Below, one piece after another: positions 1-5,751 of a stretch of DNA of 9,213 bases. A program made the translations under genes and the position numbers. The DNA is from Methanosarcinaceae archaeon (GTDB lineage Archaea; Halobacteriota; Methanosarcinia; Methanosarcinales; Methanosarcinaceae): contig JAUSPM010000171.1 in NCBI GenBank assembly GCA_030655675.1, positions 1-9,213 on the forward strand. The letters are read 5' to 3'. Within the stretch, counting starts at the first letter, position 1; every line of letters begins with the position of its first letter. Below the pieces are notes generated by a model. The model searched no databases. It had not been told where the DNA came from and saw only the letters and a list, made by a program, of their open reading frames with translations.

Positions 1-40
1 TCTTGTACACTTTTTGCTAACGATTTCGATTATTCAATTT

Positions 41-88
41 GGTATGTATGGAACGTGCCGCCTGGCGGCGGTCGCATTGTTTTTGGTT
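41..88 (+). repeat. Left arm of an imperfect inverted repeat pair
   Basis: The arm begins GGTATGTATGGAACGTGCCG and continues through a GC-rich core (57-69, itself a GCCGCC-T-GGCGGC palindrome) into a GCATTG...TTTTGGT stretch. The reverse complement of 444-498 matches it with one substitution and one indel over the first 30 or so bases, then more loosely. The two arms enclose about 360-400 bases with no convincing gene. Such an arrangement fits a small non-autonomous mobile element or a folded RNA. No flanking target-site duplication was identified, so the mobile-element reading is inference. Confidence 0.6.
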
Positions 89-248
89 TCAAATCAAACC
101 ATTTCATTTGCGCAGTCATTTTAAAACAGCTATACAAATACATATGATCTATACCCTTCATAACCCGACATTTGAAAGTTGACGTGACACTAGAATTAGA
201 TGTTTTAGATATTCGAAAAAATTCATTCTTGTGGCAGGTTGCGGAAGA

Positions 249-331
249 ATTGCCATTACAGTGGCAATATATTGGTTAATATTGCCATTATAATAGCAAT
301 ATTAATGTGTTTTTATGCCATTATAATGGCA
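249..331. repeat. Three evenly spaced palindromes (TGCCATTATAATGGCA type)
   Basis: Three related palindromes lie at 249-268, 278-303 and 316-331. The third, TGCCATTATAATGGCA, is a perfect 16-base palindrome. The second is a 26-base palindrome with one mismatched pair (286/295). The first is a 20-base palindrome with a central mismatch. Their centres are at 258.5, 290.5 and 323.5, so the spacing is 32 and 33 bases, close to three helical turns. TGGCAATAT (262-270) can also pair with ATATTGCCA (279-287) across two units. The array could be stacked operator sites for a dimeric DNA-binding protein or part of a folded RNA. No gene starts immediately beside it. Confidence 0.7.
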
Positions 332-402
332 CATATTAAAAGAAAAATTGGTAGATTCAAATCTCGGCATGGCTATTTCTTACACTTTGAAATTAAAAAA
401 AA

Positions 403-447
403 GGTATTTGTGTATCTGATGAAATGTCGGTGCACATTTCAAATACC
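403..447 (+). repeat. Nested hairpin beside the right inverted-repeat arm
   Basis: GGTATTT (403-409) can pair with AAATACC (441-447), and inside it GAAATGT (421-427) pairs with ACATTTC (434-440) around a six-base loop. Bases 410-420 would bulge out. The structure touches the right inverted-repeat arm and may belong to the same small element. Whether it forms in RNA is unknown. Confidence 0.45.
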
Positions 448-498
448 AAAACCCCCATGCAGCAACCCCGCCGCAGGCGGCACGTTCCATACCTACCA
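444..498 (-). repeat. Right arm of an imperfect inverted repeat pair
   Basis: The reverse complement reads GGTAGGTATGGAACGTGCCG and then CCTGCGGCGG, matching the left arm at 41-71 closely. The match continues more weakly through GCATGGGGGTTTTGGTA towards 444. This arm overlaps the 3' part of a 98-codon open frame (239-535), one of several reasons that frame is not reported as a gene. Confidence 0.6.
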
Positions 499-540
499 TC
501 CGTTCGCATTCGCAAAATACGCAGTTTTTATGTAGAACAA

Positions 541-747
541 TCCATACAAGAACAGATGTGTTGACAACGATTGAAACTTCGATGTGTATTCAGGGCAGTG
601 GTGAAGGACGGTGCCGCACTACGCGCGGATGATAGCGTCGTTTTTATTTCCAACTCATTAATCCGCAACGCTACAACACAACTTTATACCAGCTAAACAA
701 AAGCGTTTTTTTTAATTGAATATATAAATTAAATCATAATGACATAA
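541..747. other. Intergenic stretch without a recognisable gene
   Basis: No open frame here has gene-like composition. A GC-richer patch at about 595-640 is followed by AT-rich DNA with an eight-T run (706-713). That T-run could act as an archaeal terminator for a transcript arriving from the left. A second TATA-like stretch (720-731) lies upstream of the box assigned to the gene at 798. No tRNA or other structured RNA was recognised. Confidence 0.5.
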
Positions 748-756
748 TTTATATAC
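748..756 (+). promoter_or_regulatory. TATA-like box of the first pilin-like gene
   Basis: TTTATATAC is centred about 46 bases before the ATG at 798. With the usual archaeal spacing of about 25 bases, transcription would begin near 778 and give a leader of about 20 bases. That leader contains GGTGGT (788-793), a plausible Shine-Dalgarno sequence four bases before the start codon. An ATG at 794 opens only a short out-of-frame reading frame and is not used. Confidence 0.55.
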
Positions 757-797
757 GAGGTGCGTGTCCTTCAAATCGAAATTATTTGGTGGTATGA

Positions 798-1277
798 ATG
801 GTAAATAATAAAAAGTTGTTTCAAAACGATTCTGCGATAGAACTTCCGATCAATATCGTTGTAATGCTTGTAGTGGGAATGGTGGCACTGGCTGCGCTTA
901 TAGCGATTATCCCGCCGCCGACAAAGAATATGTCAGTGAATATTGACGAGTCCGGGATACAAGGTGAACTTAAATCCGGGAACACTGTTATTGTGAATGC
1001 ACTTACGGCGCAAAATGCGCTTACACTTGTGATAAAGATCACTGCAACCGACCCTGATGGAAATCCTGTCCGAGATGCAAACGTAGTCCTGCGCGGGCTT
1101 GGTGGTGTCGCAACAAATACAACCGATATCAATGGGGTTGCTACACTCATCACAGATGCTGCACAGGTCAAACTCGGTGCGAACCAGAACGAAGGCACGA
1201 TGGATCTTACAATTACAGCAAACGGATTTTATGATTATGACAAGACCGATGCTGTAATGATCGTAAAGACCAAGTAA
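798..1277 (+). CDS. Pilin-like secreted or membrane-anchored protein with Ig-like domain (paralog 1)
   Basis: The 159-residue protein begins with a short polar, basic leader (MVNNKKLFQND), then SAIELPIN and an uninterrupted hydrophobic helix at about 17-38, as in archaeal type IV pilin-like proteins. If cleavage fell just before D11, E15 would occupy the +5 position typical of type IV pilins; this is inference. A PPP linker (39-41) leads into a beta-rich domain with DPDGNPVRDANVVLRG (85-100), then G...T-T-D-x-x-G and a closing A-N-G-F-x-D-Y. This pattern resembles bacterial Ig-like (Big_1) or carboxypeptidase regulatory-like folds. N107-T-T is a potential N-glycosylation sequon. It probably acts as a surface or filament subunit anchored by its N-terminal helix. 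It has a TATA-like box and a GGTGGT ribosome site, and is followed after 35 bases by a paralog. Family-level confidence is fair; the exact role is unknown. Confidence 0.8.
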   Translation: MVNNKKLFQNDSAIELPINIVVMLVVGMVALAALIAIIPPPTKNMSVNIDESGIQGELKSGNTVIVNALTAQNALTLVIKITATDPDGNPVRDANVVLRGLGGVATNTTDINGVATLITDAAQVKLGANQNEGTMDLTITANGFYDYDKTDAVMIVKTK

Positions 1278-1285
1278 CCTTCTTC

Positions 1286-1300
1286 TTTTTTTATTTTTTT
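1286..1300 (+). terminator. T-tract between the two pilin-like genes
   Basis: Two seven-T runs (1286-1292 and 1294-1300) separated by one A lie just after the first pilin-like gene. Archaeal RNA polymerase terminates at such T-rich tracts without a hairpin. Partial termination here would reduce expression of the second paralog relative to the first. Confidence 0.5.
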
Positions 1301-1312
1301 AATTTATTAACA

Positions 1313-1759
1313 ATGCATCTCAAAAACCTTCTGCAGGATGAACAGGGTTCGGTCGGGCTCCCGATGCGAATGGTAGTTCTCACGATCATAGGGCTGATCG
1401 GTTTTGCCGCAATCGTTGCCAGCATCTCGAATGCACCCGCAATACCAAGACCGATGTATGTGGTGGCAAATATCAGTTCATTTGCCCTGCCAAACGGCAG
1501 CGGAGACACTCCGCCGCTATTACTTTCTGTATTTGACAATGATGACATATCGATACCTAATGCGAACGTTGTGGTCTGGGGACCATCACGTTCTGCGGCT
1601 ACAGGCGATATCACGGATTCGGACGGCAAGGTTGTGGTTCAAATTGCCAACATCTCACTACCGATTGGAAAACAGGAAGGTTACCTTTCGGTCAAGGTAA
1701 TGGCTGATGGATATCTGGATTATTCAGATAGTTATCTGGTGAAAGTAATAAAAACCTAA
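1313..1759 (+). CDS. Pilin-like secreted or membrane-anchored protein with Ig-like domain (paralog 2)
   Basis: The 148-residue protein is a tandem paralog of the one at 798. The N-terminal segment QGSVGLPMRMVVL aligns with DSAIELPINIVVM, followed by a hydrophobic helix to about residue 39 and a Pro-containing linker. The outer domain shares P-N-A-N-V-V-V, D-x-x-G, K-Q-E-G and A-D-G-Y-x-D-Y with paralog 1. The residue matching E15 of paralog 1 is G15, so the two may differ in how they enter a filament. Two NIS sequons (N53, N113) are potential glycosylation sites. There is no obvious ribosome binding site before the ATG, and the upstream T-tract may limit read-through. The stop overlaps the stop region of the opposing minus-strand gene by four bases. 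The role is probably a surface or pilus-like subunit; the details are unknown. Confidence 0.75.
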   Translation: MHLKNLLQDEQGSVGLPMRMVVLTIIGLIGFAAIVASISNAPAIPRPMYVVANISSFALPNGSGDTPPLLLSVFDNDDISIPNANVVVWGPSRSAATGDITDSDGKVVVQIANISLPIGKQEGYLSVKVMADGYLDYSDSYLVKVIKT

Positions 1760-2292
1760 TCCATCGTCTTGTTTGCCAGATAGAATTTTACAAATACGGC
1801 GGCTGCCAATACTCCTGCAATGCCGAAGGAAAAATATGGCGACCTTATAATGTCCCAACGGTTTACGAAAATGAGGGTTCCGGTTACAAGCAGAACACCT
1901 GCTCCGACAACTCCCGAAAGTTCAACAGGTACTTTGATCGAACCTATTGTGATCTTGTTCTGATTCTCCAACTTATCAAGCCGGCTGTCGAATTGCAAGA
2001 CGCTGTCTGAGAGTTTATCCATATCCGCGCGCAGGGATTCCTGCACGATTTCTTTGAGATCATTGACACCTGTTCCCAGAGTGCCAAACTCTTCGACAAG
2101 CGCAGAGAGTTCTGTGCGCGTTTGTTGTAATATTTTTTCCGTATTATCGAACGCGCTACCTGCATTGTCCTCGGACGGAACTTCGATAGAAAGTCTGCGC
2201 TCCACTGCCCGCAGACGTCTCTCAAGGCTTCTAACGCTCTGGTCAAATGATTCGATACGACCATGTGTATCATCTTTTATTTCATCGCTCAT
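1756..2292 (-). CDS. Coiled-coil protein with two C-terminal membrane segments
   Basis: The 178-residue protein starts at an ATG (2290-2292) preceded by GGATGGG. A GTG eight codons upstream (2316) would give 186 residues but has less support. Residues about 14-35 and 50-112 are charged heptad-like helices rich in Leu, Glu and Arg, with no cysteines. Two hydrophobic segments follow at about 124-144 and 154-172, joined by a short NRWDIIRSPY loop, so both ends probably lie on the same side of the membrane. No enzymatic motif is visible. The gene converges on the pilin-like pair and shares four bases (1756-1759) with it at the stops. That suggests a cell-surface neighbourhood but proves no link. 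It could be a membrane-tethered scaffold or methyl-accepting-like coiled coil; the function is not recognised. Confidence 0.7.
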   Translation of the reverse strand: MSDEIKDDTHGRIESFDQSVRSLERRLRAVERRLSIEVPSEDNAGSAFDNTEKILQQTRTELSALVEEFGTLGTGVNDLKEIVQESLRADMDKLSDSVLQFDSRLDKLENQNKITIGSIKVPVELSGVVGAGVLLVTGTLIFVNRWDIIRSPYFSFGIAGVLAAAVFVKFYLANKTMD

Positions 2293-2329
2293 TTTGTTTA
2301 CCCATCCAATATTCACTCAATTATTTTGT

Positions 2330-2580
2330 GATCAGTATCATCTGTTGTTCAGTGACCCCAATTCCACATCATCTATCCTGCCTGATAGTTCGGATATATC
2401 GGCAAGATGTAGTATGCGCCTTCAGGAAGAATGCACTTGAAAACTCGGTGAATGTCAGCTCGTCAAAGAGCATGTGCTGTTTGCGGCTATACATTTCCAC
2501 AAGTTCACGGCAATATGAATCTAGAGCGAATGCGCCGACTGTAGGGAAATATTGAAATGACGGACGATGCTCCTGCATAT
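2330..2580 (-). pseudogene. Degraded 3'-end fragment of a class I/II aminotransferase gene
   Basis: This stretch is a decayed copy of the 3' part of the gene at 5752-6921, in the same orientation. Bases 2330-2362 match 5744-5776, which span the intact stop codon and the last codons, with about five differences. The copy then skips about 140 bases and resumes at 2364, matching from 5919 to about 6076. A second deletion of about 36 bases removes the PAPLQHAAAK part. Matching peptides include LVEMYSRKQHMLFDELT versus LVEMYDRKRHMLFDALT, and TVGA on both sides. Single-base indels near 2441 and 2405 shift the frame, so no functional enzyme can be made. Similarity fades past about 2560. It is either a relic of a tandem duplication or the displaced original 3' end left when DNA inserted at the aminotransferase gene. 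Confidence 0.85.
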
Positions 2581-2933
2581 TCAAGTTCTTTCTGGACACT
2601 TCGGAGATTCCCTACCCCATAATCAATAATTACGATCTTTTTTATGGACATCACAAGTATGATTTTGGTACAGCAAGATGTTCAGGAATATAAGGTTTTA
2701 TATTTTTCAATCTAAAAAAAGTTGATCATCTCCGTGTGTGATAAATTGTGCATCTACATTCATAAATTATTTATGTGGCTTCATTCGAAACACTTTTATG
2801 GGTACAAATTATTATATTACTTAAGTTTATAAAACATATAAACGGTTTTGCGAATAATGGCACATGAGTGTGTTTAATTATTAAACTGGTATCGTTATTG
2901 GATGAGATGGCATAAATATAAAATTAAGGAGGA
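2581..2933. other. AT-rich intergenic stretch with promoter signals for the 2934 gene
   Basis: No gene-like frame is visible. The stretch becomes strongly AT-rich after about 2640, marking entry into the AT-rich block. GTTTAT (2825-2830) and ATAAAC (2838-2843) form an inverted repeat around a TATA-like sequence, and TTTAAT-T-ATTAAA (2873-2885) is a second small palindrome. A further TATA-like stretch lies at about 2911-2920. Any of these could be promoter or operator of the plus-strand gene; the choice cannot be made from sequence. Confidence 0.4.
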
Positions 2934-3266
2934 ATGGTTTTGAAAGATGAAGATATAAAATGTATTATTAGTTCACTAGATAGTATTGTACTTGAACTCG
3001 GTAAGATTCGAGAAGAGGGTAGGGGTCTAAATGAAGATTTAGAATCGCTTGCTCATTCTCAGTATACAATTAAAGATGATATTAATTTAATTGCGAATCG
3101 TTCAATAGACGGTGTAAAATTCTGTGAGTTTGAAGAAGATGCAAATGCCTGGATATCTAGTAATCCAGATAAAAAAGTCATTGATGTCAAATTTTCAACA
3201 CTGTATGCTACTAATGAAGAACGAAAAGTATATTCATTATTAATATCATATCAAAATCGCAAATAG
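2934..3266 (+). CDS. Small hypothetical protein with N-terminal helix and C-terminal alpha/beta segment
   Basis: The 110-residue protein is not recognised. Residues 1-55 look helical, possibly a short coiled coil (ISSLDSIVLELGKIREEGRG). The rest reads as a small alpha/beta module: FEEDANAWISSNPDK (helix), VIDVKFSTLY (strand) and KVYSLLISYQ (strand). There is no signal peptide or membrane segment, so it is probably cytosolic. The start is ambiguous: AAGGAGG (2926-2932) sits only one base before the ATG at 2934 but at ideal distance from an in-frame TTG at 2940. Initiation at TTG, giving 108 residues, is therefore quite possible. It is AT-rich like the minus-strand cluster that ends 113 bases further on and converges with it. 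It may be a separate cargo gene of the same block. Confidence 0.7.
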   Translation: MVLKDEDIKCIISSLDSIVLELGKIREEGRGLNEDLESLAHSQYTIKDDINLIANRSIDGVKFCEFEEDANAWISSNPDKKVIDVKFSTLYATNEERKVYSLLISYQNRK

Positions 3267-3378
3267 ATAGGATAAATTTATTTTAATTGCAGATATCTAT
3301 AACTTAGGATTGGTGGGACATAATTCTATGTCTTTGTTTACGAGTGTTTAATTTAAATAAAATTCGATTTCGAAGATG

Positions 3379-4392
3379 TTATTCGCCATATTCAACAAAT
3401 TCTTCCTTCACCTTACTAAGTATTTCTACTTCAATTTTGGGTTTTAAAGTATCCCACTCGCTTTTTTTGTCCAAGTAGTGCTCATAAATCTGAGGAATGA
3501 TTTCTTTGCTAATTTTTTCAAGAATGAGAACTCTGTTTGCACTATTGTTTTCATCATATGACGCCACCATACTATTCCATACAGGTATGTAACTCCCTTC
3601 TGGAAAAAGAACAAATTTAAATTTATCTCCATGGTATCTAAGAGTTATAGATATAGATTTACATCTTTCATCTGAAATCATCGAAACCATAGCATAAATG
3701 TTATCTTCAATACCTTCAAGTTCGATTTTTAGTTCACCATTATTTAAATGAGCACTTGAATCATACATCTCAATATCTTCAATTTGGAGATTACTGCTTA
3801 GAAAACCCCCATCATACCTTTTTACTTTCCAAACCATCCATTCGAGTAAATCGGACGTAATCTTTCGGACCTTCGAATCAAGATTGAATTCAAAATAATC
3901 TTCAAAATAGGGATTTAATTGATATGTTAAAGTATTATCTCTATCACCAGCAGGAAAAATAACTTTTATGCTTTCACCAGGAATAAAAATAAAATCCTGT
4001 AAAAAAGTTATAAAATATGTATCCCCTAAAATGTTTTTTAACCATTTTTTAAGATCATCGGAAAAATCTGAACTTGATACTATAGTCTCGTAATCAGCTT
4101 TCAAGTTATCGGGGATTTTTTTCCGGGGTTTTTCTTTCTTTTCGTAGTGTTTGACTACCAAAATATCTCTTACTTTGTTTTCCTCAATATCTCCAGTCGG
4201 ATCAAGAGAATAACCCCTTTCAAATTGATAAGGTACAAAACCAGCTGTATTACTATATAAATTTTTAATCAGGTTTTCTTTTAATATGTTAACTATATAT
4301 GTAAATTCGTCACCATTTTTAAATGATTTTTTGTCTTTTATCTCAATTTCATAAGTATGAAAATGATTTCTGTTTCCCATAATTTGTGACAT
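3379..4392 (-). CDS. Hypothetical protein, third gene of the AT-rich cluster
   Basis: The 337-residue protein is not recognised. The ATG at 4390-4392 is chosen because CTGGTG (4404-4399) gives a ribosome site seven bases upstream. The frame stays open to a TTG at 4452 (357 residues), but those extra 20 codons are an AT-driven hydrophobic stretch with no ribosome site. The protein is rich in Lys, Glu and aromatic residues, with no signal peptide or clear membrane segment. Visible parts are a basic KKEKPRKK patch (85-92), a hydrophobic TYFITFLQDFIFIPGE (125-140), a helix LLEWMVWKVKRYDGG (182-196) and a beta-rich ISITLRYHGDKFKFVLFPEG (247-266). A charged helix ends it. No catalytic signature is evident. 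It follows the two-helix membrane protein by 75 bases, where a TATA-like run (4419-4430) might give a secondary promoter. It is probably the large cytosolic partner of the cluster. Confidence 0.7.
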   Translation of the reverse strand: MSQIMGNRNHFHTYEIEIKDKKSFKNGDEFTYIVNILKENLIKNLYSNTAGFVPYQFERGYSLDPTGDIEENKVRDILVVKHYEKKEKPRKKIPDNLKADYETIVSSSDFSDDLKKWLKNILGDTYFITFLQDFIFIPGESIKVIFPAGDRDNTLTYQLNPYFEDYFEFNLDSKVRKITSDLLEWMVWKVKRYDGGFLSSNLQIEDIEMYDSSAHLNNGELKIELEGIEDNIYAMVSMISDERCKSISITLRYHGDKFKFVLFPEGSYIPVWNSMVASYDENNSANRVLILEKISKEIIPQIYEHYLDKKSEWDTLKPKIEVEILSKVKEEFVEYGE

Positions 4393-4467
4393 AAATTGCA
4401 CCAGTTGATAAAAAATAAATATATATATACAAATAACATATGAGTATTGCAATATATATGTTTAATG

Positions 4468-5154
4468 TTATGCGCTTAAGATAACAAAATCTTTTTTATA
4501 TACATGGATAAATGTTCTTGACAATAAAAAGCGTAATAAAAACATAATTTTTGAATTATTTTTTGGCACGAATTCAATGAAAAATAAGATTTTATTTTTG
4601 TCATCATAATTTCGAGGAATAACCAAAGTAGAGCAATTAAATGTTTCTTTGTTAATCTGGTTAGTAACATCAATCTTTCTAAGCAATTTAGAATTTTTCT
4701 TTTCATCCCAACTAACAAACCTAGAATCAACATCCACTTCGAATTGATCGGAATGATATTCTGCTACCAAATTACAATTAAAATAACAACTCAAAAAGTT
4801 CATAAAATATTCGATAAAGTACCTACATTCAGTTTTTATTACAATCTCTATTTGGGAATTTGAGTCCATTTTCACCTCTTTTATATCAAAGAGTGTAATA
4901 TTGGCGGAATCATCATTTTTAATATCAGTCTTCAAAGTCATTAAAATATTTCTTCTTGAATAACCAATTAATATGGCCAGAGCCCCAATAAAAAATCCTA
5001 TGCCGGGATACAATTTGAAAATATTTACAATATCTCCAATTTGGGAAAATAAAACACTACAAACAATAAAAAGTGATCCGACATCAATAAGAGTAAATTT
5101 CTTTACGATTGATTTGAAACGCTCTAATTCGCCAAAATCATTGAGATCAACCAT
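4468..5154 (-). CDS. Two-helix membrane protein with cytosolic C-terminal domain, second gene of the AT-rich cluster
   Basis: The 228-residue protein has two hydrophobic helices near the N-terminus (about 21-39 and 49-65) joined by a nine-residue turn. SRRN follows directly after the second helix. The positive residues on both sides (KSIVKK before, SRR after) predict both ends in the cytoplasm. The remaining 160 residues are soluble, with alternating beta strands (SQIEIVIKTE, NKILFFIEFVP) and C110, C123, C127 and C174. They do not form an obvious metal motif. Its ribosome site GAGGTAATC overlaps the TAA of the upstream 175-residue gene, so the two are probably translationally coupled. No family was recognised. 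A membrane hairpin plus soluble domain beside unknown cytosolic proteins fits a membrane-anchored sensor or effector; this is inference. Confidence 0.7.
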   Translation of the reverse strand: MVDLNDFGELERFKSIVKKFTLIDVGSLFIVCSVLFSQIGDIVNIFKLYPGIGFFIGALAILIGYSRRNILMTLKTDIKNDDSANITLFDIKEVKMDSNSQIEIVIKTECRYFIEYFMNFLSCYFNCNLVAEYHSDQFEVDVDSRFVSWDEKKNSKLLRKIDVTNQINKETFNCSTLVIPRNYDDKNKILFFIEFVPKNNSKIMFLLRFLLSRTFIHVYKKDFVILSA

Positions 5155-5160
5155 ATATGA

Positions 5161-5688
5161 TTACCTCAAATAAAATGCAACTAACTTCGAAATACATTCA
5201 ATCGTTTCATTTGAGTAAATCATACCAGAACGATAAAAAGTAAAACTAGTTTCTTCATGGTATATTTTGAACTTATTAATTTTTAAATTATTGTTATTTA
5301 TAACATTAAAAAGACCTTCGAAGTCAACCTCGTGAAAATGAGAATTCAATTCTTCACTTAAGGAAGATTCAAAATAGTTTTCCCCTAAAAATTCAATGTT
5401 CTCTAATAGATATTTATTAGCTAATAGACATTTCAGAAATGCAATAAATATATCATTGGGGAAAAAGTATAATTCATATTCTTTATAATTTTTTAATATG
5501 CTTCCTAGTTTTTTTGGTGCAGCAACAATATATAATGATTTTGAATCTACATTTACTGATAATCTACAATCTATGTCATTATTGGATAACTTTTGAGAAA
5601 AATCATCGTAAATCGAATCGTCTATAAGAATAATCTGATAAAACTGTGATTTATTTATTTCGTTTCTCTTTAAAATAAATTGATCCAT
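5161..5688 (-). CDS. Hypothetical cytosolic protein, first gene of the AT-rich cluster
   Basis: The 175-residue protein is not recognised. It is predicted soluble, with strands and helices alternating: FYQIILIDDSIYDDFSQKL (16-34) and SLYIVAAPKKLGSIL (51-65), then a hydrophobic helix DIFIAFLKCLLANKYLL (79-95), which is too polar around it to be a sure membrane segment. A long acidic stretch (about 104-128) and a poly-Asn turn (NNNN, 131-134) precede a beta-like EETSFTFYRSGMIYSNET. No catalytic motif is seen. The ATG at 5688 is preceded by GTGA in a GAAGTGAAACA context and by a TATA-like element at about 5717-5730. Six bases separate its stop from the next gene, whose ribosome site overlaps that stop. 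It is therefore the likely promoter-proximal gene of a three-gene operon. Confidence 0.7.
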   Translation of the reverse strand: MDQFILKRNEINKSQFYQIILIDDSIYDDFSQKLSNNDIDCRLSVNVDSKSLYIVAAPKKLGSILKNYKEYELYFFPNDIFIAFLKCLLANKYLLENIEFLGENYFESSLSEELNSHFHEVDFEGLFNVINNNNLKINKFKIYHEETSFTFYRSGMIYSNETIECISKLVAFYLR

Positions 5689-5716
5689 TGTTTCACTTCG
5701 ACAATAAGGTTTTAAG

Positions 5717-5730
5717 AATATAATATATTA
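5717..5730 (-). promoter_or_regulatory. TATA-like element upstream of the three-gene AT-rich cluster
   Basis: On the minus strand the sequence reads GATAATATATTATATTC, centred about 36 bases before the ATG at 5688. Transcription would start about 10 bases before the gene, leaving a short leader that holds the GTGA ribosome site. It lies just downstream of the aminotransferase stop, so read-through from that gene is also possible. Confidence 0.4.
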
Positions 5731-5751
5731 TCTGTATTGTATTGATCGGTA

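Noticed and set aside
249..331. Palindrome array read as a small CRISPR
   Set aside because: Units are palindromes with only about 8-12 bases between them. There are no spacers of normal length and no cas genes in the window.
239..535. 98-codon open frame on the plus strand starting at TTG
   Set aside because: It has no ribosome site. Its hydrophobic N-terminus is produced by translating the palindrome array, and its C-terminus runs through the right inverted-repeat arm. It looks fortuitous.
19..600. Possible direct repeat outside the inverted arms (AACGATT...TCGAT...TATTCA near 19-36 and 567-591)
   Set aside because: The match needs several gaps and is too weak to call a target-site duplication.
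2369..2599. 76-codon minus-strand open frame as a separate small gene
   Set aside because: It is the residual frame of the degraded aminotransferase fragment, with frameshifted ends and internal deletions.
2854..2865. ATAATGGCACAT, identical to 323-334 beside the palindrome array
   Set aside because: A 12-base match is expected by chance in a window of this size and AT-richness, and the palindrome itself is not present here.
4393..4452. N-terminal hydrophobic extension of the third cluster gene as a signal peptide or membrane anchor
   Set aside because: It begins at TTG without a ribosome site, is made of AT-repeat codons, and overlaps a TATA-like stretch. The ATG at 4392 has a good ribosome site.
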